A stretch of 64,000 nucleotides of DNA, taken from the NCBI GenBank assembly GCA_020091685.1, contig CM034603.1:30613696-30677695 (forward strand), read 5' to 3'. A program made the position numbers and the translations under genes. Of the stretch, positions 40,201 through 51,500 are shown piece by piece (within the stretch, counting starts at the first letter, position 1; each line of letters begins with the position of its first letter). The stretch is from Lutjanus erythropterus. Its lineage: Eukaryota > Chordata > Actinopteri > Lutjaniformes > Lutjanidae. The notes beneath the pieces were generated by a model. The model had not been told where the DNA came from and made no database searches. It saw only the letters and a list, made by a program, of their open reading frames with translations.

Positions 40201-43200
40201 ATTTTTCCCTGTGGGAAACAGGGATTCTGGCAAGCTACCTATCTGTCACCTTCTAACTCTGGTAAAGCACTAAGGCACCCTCTGGCCTCGCCACTGGGTA
40301 AATGGAGAGAGACAAGAGAGACAAAGAGGGTAACAGGACAGTGAATTTTAGTATACATTGTCCCTGCAGACTTTCTATCCTCTTCATGCAGTTTAAAGCC
40401 ATTGTCAGTGGTGTTTTCATCCCTCTACCGTGCATCTATGTCACTGCCGTACCTAAACACATCACTGTTTTACATTGTGTTCAGAAGTTAAGCAGGGTTG
40501 CCCGTAAGCTCCAAGAGCACAATCCCAAATCTCTGGGGAGGGGGGGGGGACTGCTGACACTTCTAAGCTGACTATAAAACAAACCGAGAATTTGTCATAA
40601 CAAGAGTTTCCTGCTGAGGTTTCCACTCTGCATGCTAAATGTGCTCCCCATTCAGCGGTTTTGTCTCGCTCATCCCCGACACACACTCCGGATTATACAG
40701 CCCCATCCTCGCAAATCTGTTCGCCTTGTGTTGCAGTTTCCAGGCCTGATTCCTAAAACACACACACATACACATACACACACACACACACACTCTGTGC
40801 AGAGAGTTCACTCGTTTAAGCCGGACAGGCGGGACGAGCCGGGTTTCAGGTTTAACAGAGGTTCACTCTCTCATCCGACAGCTCTCAACAGCCTCTCACT
40901 GGGATGTTTTAAATTAGGTTTGCGAGTTCAGTGAGTTTGAGAAAACACGTCTCTCTCATCACAAAAAGCATCAGCTATTCTAATCGGTCAATTGTCTGCC
41001 GCGCAATTTGAGACGCCTTTTATCTGTTGAGATGGATTTGATGTGTTGTAGGTGGGGGTGGGGGGCGCACAATTTGACAGATTGATTTGAGCAATAATGA
41101 GAATTTCATGGCTGCCCAATTCCTTTATCATCAGCAGCAGATTGATTTTGATTTCAGCAGCTTATTTGGGTCTTAACCATTAAATCTTTTAATGAATAGA
41201 TACAGTCGGTCGGATGCTTCGTCTGCTGCTGATAACACATTTTGGTGTATTTTACAGAGCGGCTTTGCAAACGGAGAATGCCCTCAAAGAGAAATACCAG
41301 CAGAGAGCCCTGACCCAGTGTAATGCATACTGGAGTGGGATGTGTAATGCTTGGTCAGACACCTCTGCAGGGGGCTGGTGAGTCAATAATGAGTTGGCAG
41401 TGAGTGGGCCGGCGGTGACCGGGGTGGATTATCTAAGATCAACTTGATTTGCTGCCAGGCTGGTTTGTGTCGCGCTGGCAGATTGTGGTTTGGCTGAAAA
41501 ACTCATATATGTTCGTATAGCATGGACTGCAGAGTTCTGCCCCGCAGCCGAACACACTGCCAGCAGCACATCCCTCCTTAATGTGCCGTGAACTCTCGCT
41601 CCAACTGGGCCAGCGTTATTAATAGAGTCCACGTCCTGCCATTGACATCTCTCGCTTCGACCTCCATCACCGTCACGCAGGACACTGAGGGACACAACGG
41701 CTTAATAGAGCAGCCATTAGTCAGAAAATTATGCAAATAACCAGAAGGCTATGTTTTACCTCATGCATTAATCACTTTCTGCTAAACCTCTGAAGTTGCA
41801 GGACTGAGGGCGAACGTACAGGGTCGGAGAAATACTGAGATCATATGTCCAAGTCTCCCCTCCTCTTGAATATTTGACTAATTAGTTTAATTGTTACTTT
41901 TTCTTTATTCTATTAATTTCAGTTAATTGCAGTTATACTTGTATCTCCCAACATGAATGACTAACGTCCCATGAAAACCATGCATGTCAAAGATGACAAC
42001 TTCTTCTTTTTAAAAAGTTACTGCACTTTTTTGAGCTTTAAACTCAATTATATAATATTATTCACATTGTACTGTGATGAAATACATCAAAGCTGGTGTT
42101 AACACTGATGTGTCTTAATAAATTTATAAAAAACTGGGTTGAACATCAAAACACCACCTACTGTTTTAAATCAGTCTGAAACTTGCAAGGCCAGTGATGA
42201 CACAGAGGCAGCTGCTCTATGTCATGAAATTTATATGTTTATGTGGGTTGGCCCGCCTCCCCCAGTCCCTGCTCTTCACAGCATTCATTTTCATATATCT
42301 GCTGATCAAGACTTATCATTCACAGGAGTTTATCCTATTTTTTTTAGTATTTTTGGCACTTTTCCCCTACTTAGCCCCTTGCCCACATTTTAACATTTTT
42401 CAAAATGAAATTGTGGATGTGCTTACACCAGGACTAGTGTGCAGAATTTAGTGGCATGTAGCGGTGAGATTGCAGATCGTGACCGGTTTTGTCACCCTCC
42501 CTTTCCAACCATATAGGAGAAACTCGGTGGTCATGTGCCCTGTCTAGAGCTAGCTTTTAGTTTGTCCATTCTGAGCTTCAACAGAAACACGACAATGTAA
42601 CATAGTGGATTCCATTGGAGAGGACCCACGCCCTCTGTAGATATAAACAGATTATTCTAAGATAAAGTAAACCTTCTTTGTATTTTCAGGTGATTATTGA
42701 TTGACAGATCCAAAGGTTGATCTTTTAATATATGTCTTTCCTGTTGTTGAAATACCAGAAATCTCTCATTTAACAAAATATCACAAAAATACACAACCTG
42801 CAATCTGTGTTGGTCATCTGAATGTCAACATTAATATTTTTGGTAATGCACCGGTTTAGAGGAATCTCTGTCATCCATAACTGAATCCATATTAAATTGA
42901 ATCGGAAATCTAATTGGATTGGAACCTTAATAGGAATCAAATCAATTCAGAAAATCATTGTACCCAGTTCTAGTTATTAATATTCCATTCTGCCATATTT
43001 TGTAAATAGATTCCTGTAAATCTTACATACTGGACTTTTAAACTTTGACACAATGCATTTTTAGATCATACAATGAAGTTTTTAATATGTTTATTCAGCC
43101 TATGAAGTGGGAGAATTTGCACAACCCATAGAGGAACACCATTGATTTAATATTCTGGTAAAACAAAATAATGAATCTTTTATTTATTTATTAGCTTAAA

Positions 43201-46200
43201 AGTAGTTAAATTGGAATATATTATTATATTATATAAAATGCTGAAATTTCTGTATGAAATATCCATTAAAGCAGAATGTAAATGTCCCCCAGGCTCCTAA
43301 AACCCCCAAATACTGAAGACCTCCGTGTCCACAACCCTGCAAATGCAGCTTTTCAAACAAAAACATATTTTCTAACCTTCAGACACCTTTCAGTGTGAGA
43401 TTTATTGGGGCAGCAGTTTCAAACAGACAAACCAGCCCAGCGCAGACCAGCCCCGGCTCTCCACTGGCAGATGGCCCCGACTGGTGTGGGCGGGGAAGAG
43501 GGATGGCACTAAACCTCTGGAGATTCCCAAAAACTGTCTCACTTACTGTCACGCAACAGCTGACCTGAGCGGCGGCGCCCGGGGAGGGGCAAAGGGAGGG
43601 ATATGTCCCCTCACCCAGTTTATCCTATGATAATCTGGAACAACCTGACTGAACCAACGTGTCCGCAGCTTCCTGAGCAAATCCCCTCGCCTTGTTGCAG
43701 TGAGTTCTGCTTCAATCAGACTGTAAATCTGCTTCTTTGTGTCTCATTATGTCTGAGAGCAGCAGGAATCTGGGACAAAATGTACAGTACTTTGAATATT
43801 TGGCTGGTTCCTCAACCGTTTTTGTCTTTTTTTGTTGTTGTTGTTGGCCACACTGTTCTCTTAGAATTACATTAATAGCTCAGTCAGACAGTTCACCCCA
43901 AAATTAAAAATACATATTTTCCCTCTGGCCCATGGTGTGAGCTGCTGAGGTTTTGGAGCCTTAGATATGTCTGCCTTCTCTTGAATATAATGGAACTAGA
44001 TGAAAAATGAAACAGCAATGTCTTTCCAGGAATTTGACCCGCTTACTCAAGATAATCCACAGACCTTGTTGAGGCCATAATATTCAAGAGAAGGCAGACC
44101 AATATCTCACACAACTCACAACAAAACAGTCTAGATGGATAAATATCACTACAGGTAGGAGGAAAAATATGTACTTTTTCTGTAAAGCCAGAAAAATGAC
44201 CCTTCATAATTTAGGTTCCATATGCATATTATTAATCAAGATCACATTCAATGAAATATTAATATTTATTTGAAGTGTATCTTGTTTTTTTTTGTTTTTT
44301 TAAAAAAGAACACGTGTCTCCTGCAGTTTTTGCCATTTAAAAATGTAATTTCATAAAGTTCTTGAGTGTTTGTAACCTTTTTGTTTGTCATGTCATGTGA
44401 CAGTAGAGCAGAAAACTAAATACATGATTGAGTTTGAATGTGGGAACAAACACAAAGATAAAATTTCAGAGTCACAATTTTATCAAGTGAAATTTCCAAA
44501 CACTGAATATTTCTTTTAAGACTGCAACTAATGATTTTTTTCATTATTGATTAATCTCTGTATCTTTTTTTTGCTTACTCAATTAGTTGTTTGAACCATA
44601 AAATGTCAGATTTAAGAGGCTAAAATCAGAGAGAGAGATTTTTCCTTCTATTAATTAATTATCAAAATAGTTGGCGATTCATTTAATAGTTAACAGCTTT
44701 TTGATTGATTGATTAATCGACTAATGATTGCAGCTCTAGTTTCTTTAGATGTAAAAAGAATTATATCTCCTAAACTGACATTAAGATCAATTACCTTATA
44801 TAAAAGTATAAAAATGCCTCCATACTTCTTGTCTGGTGTAATCCAAGTCTCCTAAAGCCCCAATATGCCAAGCTGACTAAAAAACTGTTGTTTAATGTTA
44901 TTTATGTTTTGAGCCTGAATCTTCACTGTAGGTCCTTAACTATAGCTATGCTCAGAAAGTATTTTTAGGGAGACATGAATGTATTTGTCTACAGGTTTGT
45001 TTTATTTTCTGCCCCAAATGTAGCACAGGTGGAAGAATTACCTGTTTTTTTTGTTTTTTTTTAACTTTTTTGTTCTCATCAAACCAGCTCTATTCAGGTC
45101 AAAGTAATGAGTGTAGCACCAGCAGAGTGTTACCTAACACATGGCCTGTTTTAAACAGCTGGGTCACTTTGAGCTGCTTAGGGACAGAATGCTGTATCAC
45201 TTTTCTGAGACGCCCCAACAGCAACAGGCCACCAGGGAGATGAGTGAAGATGACTTTCAGGAGGAGCGTGCTGCAGTTTAAACCTGTAGCTCCTCCACTG
45301 AACTCTCTGAACCAGCAGCTGCTTCGGGAGACTGAATGCTTGACGCTGGTGGACAACCCGCTTACCTCTGCCTTCTCTGGCGGGACGCTCTGCTGGAGGC
45401 CGGGCGCGCTCGGTGAGCTGCCGGCCTGCAGGGCAGTGGGGATGGGCTGGGGATGGGGGACGGCGGCAGGCTGGACGTTGGTGCTGGCAGATGGGATGAC
45501 GAGCTCCCCCTGATGCAGCCCTATGGACCTTTGGGCCTCTCCACTGTAGGCAGCCTGGTAGCTGGTCTCACGTGGGACGCGAGTGGCCTCTGTCCCTGGA
45601 CTGGAGTACTGAGCTGGGGGGTTTCTCCTCGCACTTTTGGCCGGTCTCACCCCCGTCCACGGCCTGTACTCTTGCCTGGAGGAAGACATGCATCAGTGAG
45701 CTGGCAGAAGCTTTGTGGACATTCAGTACAGGCTAAAGGTTTCTATGAGGCCTGTTTTTAAAGTGATGGAGGTTTTCCTTGTCACGGTCACCGAGTGCTT
45801 CCTCATGGTGGGAATTCTTGGGCCTCTGTAAGAGACTGGTCTAGACCTGCTCTATATGAAAAGCACCCTAAGAGACATTCTGTCTGGCAGTATATCAATA
45901 AAACTGACTTGACTTGACTTGACTTGATGCTTTGGGAACAGTGCGGATGGTGACCTAGTGCTTATTAACATGGTTATAATAATGGTGTTAAAGGGGCGTT
46001 CAGTCAGTGTCTTCTGTAGAGACAGTTTATTGTGGTTCCCATGAAACAGATAGTTGAGTCTTTATTGTGTACGTTTCCTGTAAAAACAAGCAGCTAGGGA
46101 GGGACTTGTTGCAGACATTGATTGGCATCTACATTAGGCAATAGCGCTGAATGTGCGTTATACCCACCTGTCATGCAGCTATAGTGCTCCATGGATGTAG

Positions 46201-48461
46201 GAGAGCATCTTATTAGACTCTTCTTGGATTGAGAGCTCTCAGTGAACACAGCTGGACTGGGACCAAAACAGCCTCAGAGATCAACAGAGATTGACAACAT
46301 GGAATAGTCTAAAGTACAAACATGGTTTTCTTGCTGGGTTTGGCTTCCACCACCCTGAGGCCTGAGTCACAACTTGCTAAGCTGACAACAGCTAGAGATT
46401 AGCTATCTTACTTAAGCAACAAGTAAAGCTATCTCTTCACCAGGAAACTCTGTAAACAATCTCAGTACTGTTGGTCTGGGAAGGTCAGCCAGTGACCGGT
46501 TGTGTTCACTGAGAGGCTGCTGAGCTTGGTTCTGTTGCCCACTAACAGCAGCTAACAGTTGCAGTTAGCTATTTTAGCAACAAGTAAGCTGCTAAAGCTA
46601 TAAATCCACGAGGAAAGTCTAATTAAATCACTGAGAGTTGAAGCTGAGCCTGAGCAGGATGTCAGAGGGGAAATCAGAAAATATTTTCTCCATAAAATAT
46701 GATCCAATTTCACCCAAATTAATAAATTAAGTTTAAAAAAAAATTACTTTTCTGCAGTGAGGCCTGTTTCCCAGAAACGCTCCAGTCTGGATGTGTTCCA
46801 GTGCATTCTCCTTCATGCTCCAGCAGCATCATAAGCGGGAAAGGGTTTCACTGGATGTAAAATTACTGTCCCTGATTGTAGGATGAGTTATCAACATTTT
46901 AATCATCATCCCGGAACAGACTAATTCTGAAACTCCATTAAAATACCCAAGGGTATCTGCGAAATGAATTTTTGTCATTGTTGGGACAAATGTGATGTAT
47001 AACACTATACATGTATGAAAAAAAACACCTAAACAATGATTTTGACTTCTTAGGAGGTTTAAAGTCTGACAAAGTCTTATCTTGGATTGGGCTTGAGACA
47101 GCCTACAATCTGAAGATGTACAGAGTTTTAAATACAAGATGTTTCTGAGTTGCATTATTTGAAACTTGTGACTACAAATCCAGATATCTCAGCCTGTTCT
47201 GCATCAGTATTGACTTTTTTTTTTTTGGCTGTTTTTCACAACCCCAACACTAAACACCAAAAAGCAAAAAGGAATGAAATCATGGAAAGTACAGACCAAA
47301 ACTAAGATAATAAGAATAATAGTAGTAATAAGAGTAAAAAGTAAAGTAAAACATGAGCAGCTGGATATCTGCACATCTACACTACACTACCCCTTTAATT
47401 ACTTTTAGATAATGATAATAATTCCACATGGAAATCTGGACCAGGACCACCCAGAGGCTCAAACTAAATCTTTCTGATGCACAAATTAATTTTTATTAAG
47501 TTATTTTTTCTCTGAATGTTGTGAAATGCTGGACAGGGCTCTAAAATCTGAGACTCTTTGGTTGCACTGCTTTTAATTCACTGGAACATACTGTACTAAT
47601 GTATATGAGTATATTCTGTTTGACAGGCGAATGTAAGTCAACATTTCTTCTCTTTTAAGGCTCACAAGCAAAAAAAAAAATTGACAGCCACATCCCACAT
47701 ACCTAAAATAAAATGCATAAATGAAAATCAAATATTCATACTTGATCTCCCCCGTATATGAATATGAAATGTGTGAGAGAATTATTGATGACCCAGGTTA
47801 AATCTTCATGCAGGCTTTCTGGGTCAGTAAACTCTTACTAAAGCAGGATTCAGGATTCAGTCTCCGGTTCTCCTGGCTGCTCCGGTGGACAGCGACAGGT
47901 GCTGAAACAAGTCAAGCAGGAGGACATGTCCTACCTGTAGGAGCTGGTTTTCCTTTCCTCCGTCCCCTGCTGCTGCTGCTGCTGCTGTTCCCCAAACCTC
48001 TGCCCCCTGCCCCGCTCCTCCCCGGGCTGTGCCTGGCCGTGGTGGAAACTGTTCACCGGGCTGTCCGACACGCCGGTGCCGCCGTTACTAATCCACGGGA
48101 AATTTTCTTTCCTGGGAATGGGCCAGGGTTTGAAATCCTGCTTGTACTGCGTGACGCTCGGGAAAGGCACTCCGGGCGGGTGGTAGTCCTCCCGGGGCTT
48201 GTAACTGGGCTCTTTGCGCGCCCTGAAGGATCCTCGGGTCCCCGGGCCATCCGCGGGCGCATGAGGGGAGCCGTGGGCACGCAGCTCCGGGGTGGAGTAG
48301 TGATTCCCGGCTGTGGAGACCTGTTTGGTGACGGACCGCACCTCCTGCTCGGAGATGTCCGAGTAGTTCTGGATGGTGAGCGGGACGGACAGGTCCGATT
48401 TGTCGAACTGGTTCCAGAAGCGAGCCAGGCAGCACACTCTGCTGATGCACGGCCAAGCCAT
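37142..48461 (-). CDS. map6d1: MAP6 domain-containing protein 1 (three coding exons, minus strand)
   Basis: Microtubule-stabilising, calmodulin-regulated protein of the MAP6/STOP family, membrane-anchored by palmitoylation. Coding exons, read right to left: 48461-47935, 45675-45366 and 37219-37142. Phases match and give 304 aa, against about 199 in human. The N-terminus starts MAWPCISRVCC; Cys5, Cys10 and Cys11 match the palmitoylated cysteines of MAP6. Two Mn-type microtubule modules are visible: TQYKQDFKPW at 104-113 and SSYRQEYRPWTG at 173-184, the latter split by intron 1. Between them is a seven-Gln tract (159-165) from a CTG/CAG repeat. The last exon encodes PNPSAVFQ, the family's C-terminal signature, and ends FNI before TGA. 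Donors are AG|GTAGGA and GAG|GTAAGC; acceptors end CTCCAG and CCTCAG. The start is chosen on the conserved MAWPCISR; the frame runs 30 codons further upstream without homology. Confidence 0.92.
37445..38222. repeat. Diverged direct repeat (about 115-145 bp) flanking the MITE
   Basis: Copy A (37445-37560) and copy B (38074-38222) share CAGTTCTG(A/C)TGATGGCA, CTGACCAGAATCTATCC, AATTATTGGAT and GTCAATGAAAATGGG in the same order. Copy B has about 30 extra bases in the middle. Copy B begins exactly at the right edge of the MITE. Confidence 0.7.
37581..38073. mobile_element. MITE with 26-bp terminal inverted repeats
   Basis: The left end CACTTTATTTTACAGTACAC with TAATAA is matched by the right end TTATTAGTGTACTGTAAAAT with GAAGTG, near-perfect inverted repeats of 26 bp. 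About 493 bp, no coding capacity. It sits between the last coding exon of map6d1 and the rest of its intron. Confidence 0.8.
38373..38389. repeat. Short (CA)n tract
   Basis: About eight CA units following a C/T-rich stretch in map6d1 intron 2. Confidence 0.9.
39101..39312. repeat. Minisatellite, about 10 units of roughly 21 bp
   Basis: Imperfect tandem copies of a unit like TCTCTTTGTGGTCATTTTACA, with units from 17 to 23 bp. It lies in map6d1 intron 2. One plus-strand frame stays open through most units and gives a 7-residue periodicity, but nothing indicates it is a gene. Confidence 0.85.
40756..40794. repeat. (CA)n microsatellite
   Basis: Near-continuous CA dinucleotides with two TA interruptions, about 39 bp, in map6d1 intron 2. 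Confidence 0.95.
42421..43042. mobile_element. Percomorph MITE ('GGATTTAGTGGCAT' family)
   Basis: It starts with CCAGGACTAGTGTGCAGAAT and TTAGTGGCATGTAGCGGTGAG, continues with TGTCTAGAGCTAGC and GTAGATATAAACAGATTATTC, and ends TCTTACATACTGGACTTTTA, which inverts the start. This is a familiar non-autonomous fish element. It lies within map6d1 intron 2. Confidence 0.65.
43890..44190. mobile_element. Inverted-repeat MITE (CACCCCAAAATTAAAAATAC family)
   Basis: The left end GTTCACCCCAAAATTAAAAA with ATATTTTCC and the TTAGATATGTCTGCCTTCTC block is mirrored by the AAGAGAAGGCAGAC block and the ATATGTACTTTTTCTG right end. A related, larger copy lies at 60585-61122. Confidence 0.6.
44519..44739. mobile_element. 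hAT-like MITE, shortened copy
   Basis: It starts AGACTGCAACTAATGATTTT and ends CGACTAATGATTGCAGCTCTA, so the termini are inverted copies of each other. The interior AAAATGTCAGAT and ATTATCAAAATAGTTGGCGATTC phrases are family hallmarks. It lies within map6d1 intron 2. Confidence 0.65.
45771..45931. repeat. SINE/LINE tail with (GACTT)n
   Basis: The phrases TCACGGTCACC(G)AGTGCTT, GGTCTAGACCTGCTCTATAT, AAAAGCACCCTAAGAGA and CAATAAAACT followed by GACTT repeats are the standard 3' tail of a very common teleost SINE/LINE. It lies at the right edge of map6d1 exon 2, in intron 1. Confidence 0.6.
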
Positions 48462-48560
48462 TCCCCCCTCCCTGAAACTGTTGGACTTGTGGAGAAGAAA
48501 AGAAAAACGAAAGAAAAAAAAAGAACAGAAAAAAGAAGAGAAAAAGATCAAAAGGTTACA
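48462..48560 (-). promoter_or_regulatory. map6d1: map6d1 5' leader with pyrimidine-rich tract
   Basis: Directly upstream of the ATG the minus strand carries an almost pure pyrimidine run (plus-strand purine run, about 48489-48556). The following coding exon is strongly GC-rich and behaves like a CpG-island promoter/exon 1. The transcription start is not determined. Confidence 0.35.
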
Positions 48561-51500
48561 TTCAGACAGAGTCTCGCCATCCCTCCGCGTCCAGATCCAG
48601 TGTCCAACAAGAGTCCATGTCAGCCGCGGAGGAGTGCCAGCAGAGATGAGCCGGTCTGTCGGGGACCGTCATTGAATATTCCTCTCACGTGGTCTGTGAT
48701 AGTGCCTCCACTATGCAGAGGAATCTGTGGCAAATTATTCTCCGCATCCCGGGTGTCTGCATCGATCTCATCGGATTCAGATATCAAAGAAACGCTGTTA
48801 TTTATCTCCTCTACATCCAGCCACATGTGCAACTAAAAGCTCCAGCCGCAGAGGTTTTATGGCTTCTCTCCACTTCACTGGTGTTGTTGTTTCTAACTGT
48901 TGCCAGTATGCTGAGGGTTACATAATTATGATGCAGCGTATACAGTGTACAGTAGAGGTGGGCAGAGAGGTTCAACTTAAACACACTGGAGCTGGAGAAT
49001 GTGTGGAGGATATTTTTCAAACATGTCTCAGGTTTCTCTTTGCCATGTGTTGCATCAACCTGCTTCGTTTTACATGGAGGTCACGAGATTCAGAGAAAAT
49101 CTGGATTCTTAAGCATGCTATAAGATCAGATTCATCAGATTTTTATACTTTGAATTAGGGATGCAACCCTTTATTGAATATCGCAATAAAAATGGCTTGA
49201 TACCGTACTGGACAGTGATGATATCTACTGTGATATTACATGTTTAATTATTTTATTTTATGTTGTAAAAGAACTGACTGCTGCTTTGTTTTTGTTTTGC
49301 AGCTGTACATAATTCAAACACTCATTGCCAGTGGTGGACTCAGGCAGACTGAGCGGCAGGGGCAAAGAAAATAAAAGGGGCACCAGCTGTATACGATGGG
49401 ACGCTGTGGTGCCGAAAGTCTGGTGAAACAGTAACAAACCTTGTGCCTTAAAGTACAACAACTATTACACCACTGTGGTAAAAACACACAGGGACAGAGC
49501 TGTTTGTAAACGTACCAGAACGTCCCTGGATGTCAAAAATACCCACGTTTCGTACTTTATTATATACTCGCGTTCATGATCAATAGGGACAATTAGCAAT
49601 AAGTGGATCATAGAGACATGCGCCTAAAATATTCTGATAAAATACAACCTCAGACTCATGGAAGTGAACCCTAACCGTAACTCTCCCATAAGGTGACCTC
49701 CCTGTTAAAAATTACCACTTCACCTACTGGTAACGCCTGTGCGAATGCGCAAATTGTTTACTGTGACAAGCTCATGTTAATGCCATGTTGGCCCTGTGTG
49801 GGTTTGCTGATTGTGGCCCATCATGATATTACCCCCCTTGCCTTATTGCAAGTTAGCTCATGTGAGGTTTGGAGCATTTTTACCTTTTCGGTCCCCATGT
49901 TCTTTTTTTTTTTCAGGGGTTTTCAGTTTCTATTTAATAGACCAGAACAGAGTTAGTTTCTTTCTGTCCTCTCAATAAAAAAAGGCTCAATTTGTTCTTT
50001 GTTGAAACAGACTGAAACCATGTTTACTTTAAGTGTTGAAGCAGGAGGTAGCATAACTTTCCTCTCACACAAGAAATGACTCTTGGCTCTGACACCAGGG
50101 AGTTGTCAGGTCATAGTCACTCACATCATGGACTGTTTTTAAACCATTTAGGTATGAGGACTTAATATTTTTCCCGTAGGGCTCCAAGTACATTATCTGT
50201 TCTCTCGCACATACTTGGGCTTACCCCAATTACTCCTTCTGGATACACTGTGTGCCAGCTCCAGGATTTATCTGCATCAACCAGACAAAGAAGTAAAAAA
50301 AAAAGAATAGTGGATACTGAGCACATCTTATCTTCCCTCACTGACCAAATCAGCATTATGTCTATCTTTTACAAACAAGTGTAGTCTTGCCTTTCAAGTG
50401 TTGTTAGAAATGGATGAAGAGGCTCTGAAGTGCCCTCTGGTTCCTATGAGATAACCGATTATTTATCCATAATGGTGGATTGGCAATAAAATAGAGAATC
50501 CTGCAGACGAGAAAAAGCTCTGACTGGCCAAGTTTATGTAGAGAATTACATTTGATTACAGTTCAGCGAGTGTGAAATGGAGGGATATGCATTAAGTTGA
50601 CAGAAGGGCACTTGATGCAGCGAAGGCATAAGAACTTCCCTCTGTGAGCTGCTTACAGAGAAGGAGGCAAGAATAGCCTCTCACAGGCAGACAGCACAAC
50701 ACCTATAAGGTGGGTTTGACACAGAAAAAGCAACTCTTGTCCATGAAGATGAACGGCCGCTTGCACCACATAAATCATCTTGGTTTAACTTTTCCAGTTC
50801 AGGATCTCTCAACTCTTGTTCACACCACTGTACCCTCAGAGATAGATGGCACAAGTTAGTGTAATTCCAACGTAAGAGAGAAACATTTGCTGTAAATGAC
50901 TTTTCAATAACAGATAATGAAAGAGGATGACTACTGTTATATGATCAGTGAATTTCTGATTACGTTCTGACATTAATGAACGTTAAAATCTGTTGAAAAT
51001 AGCAGTGTGATGCTACCATCTGCAGGAGGGAATATGACATTACTCACCTGCACAGTGAGCTTTGCATTTCTTTTTTCTGCATTATGTCCAACAAGCCAAC
51101 AGTTGTGTTATTTTGGACACCAGATCAATGGAAGTTGCACTGCAGTTAATATTACAAGTTCACCTGCTACAGAATGGGTGTAGAAATGTGCACACAAAAT
51201 CACACAAAATTTGCCTTTCAAGCTGGACAAGTCTTAGTAGCCCTGCTGTTTGATCAGCCAGTATTAATTACAGGTAAAGTATATTTTAATAAAGTTACAG
51301 ATGAATACTTAAAAGACACACACTCATGGACTTCCAGACTCCATAAAAGACTAAACTGACATTATGGGTGTCGCATAACTTCATAATCCTAATTTAAATT
51401 TCCTCTGTCATGGACGGACAGATCTCTATCCTAACTTCTTGTGCCGTGATTTAGTCATCAGTGTGAAAGTGAAATATTCACCGGAGCTGCCATCAGATTA

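Larger units (their letters stand above)
37220..45365 (-). other. map6d1: map6d1 intron 2 (8.1 kb)
   Basis: The large intron between map6d1 exons 2 and 3. It contains MITEs (37581-38073, 42421-43042, 43890-44190, 44519-44739), a minisatellite, (CA)n tracts, two open exon-like segments on the plus strand (38222-38337 and 41258-41377), and a repeat-poor stretch at about 40975-41800. I recognise no complete gene inside it. The 208-codon minus-strand frame at 38742-38116 looks like chance. Confidence 0.7.

Noticed and set aside
45099-45365. Continuation of the map6d1 exon 2 frame past GAG
   Set aside because: A good GTAAGC donor occurs at 45365 and the read-through peptide has no MAP6 similarity, whereas the exon at 37219-37142 joins in phase and supplies the conserved C-terminus.
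47808-48836. 342-codon plus-strand frame over map6d1 exon 1
   Set aside because: It is the antisense of the GC-rich map6d1 first exon. The minus strand gives the recognisable MAP6D1 protein.
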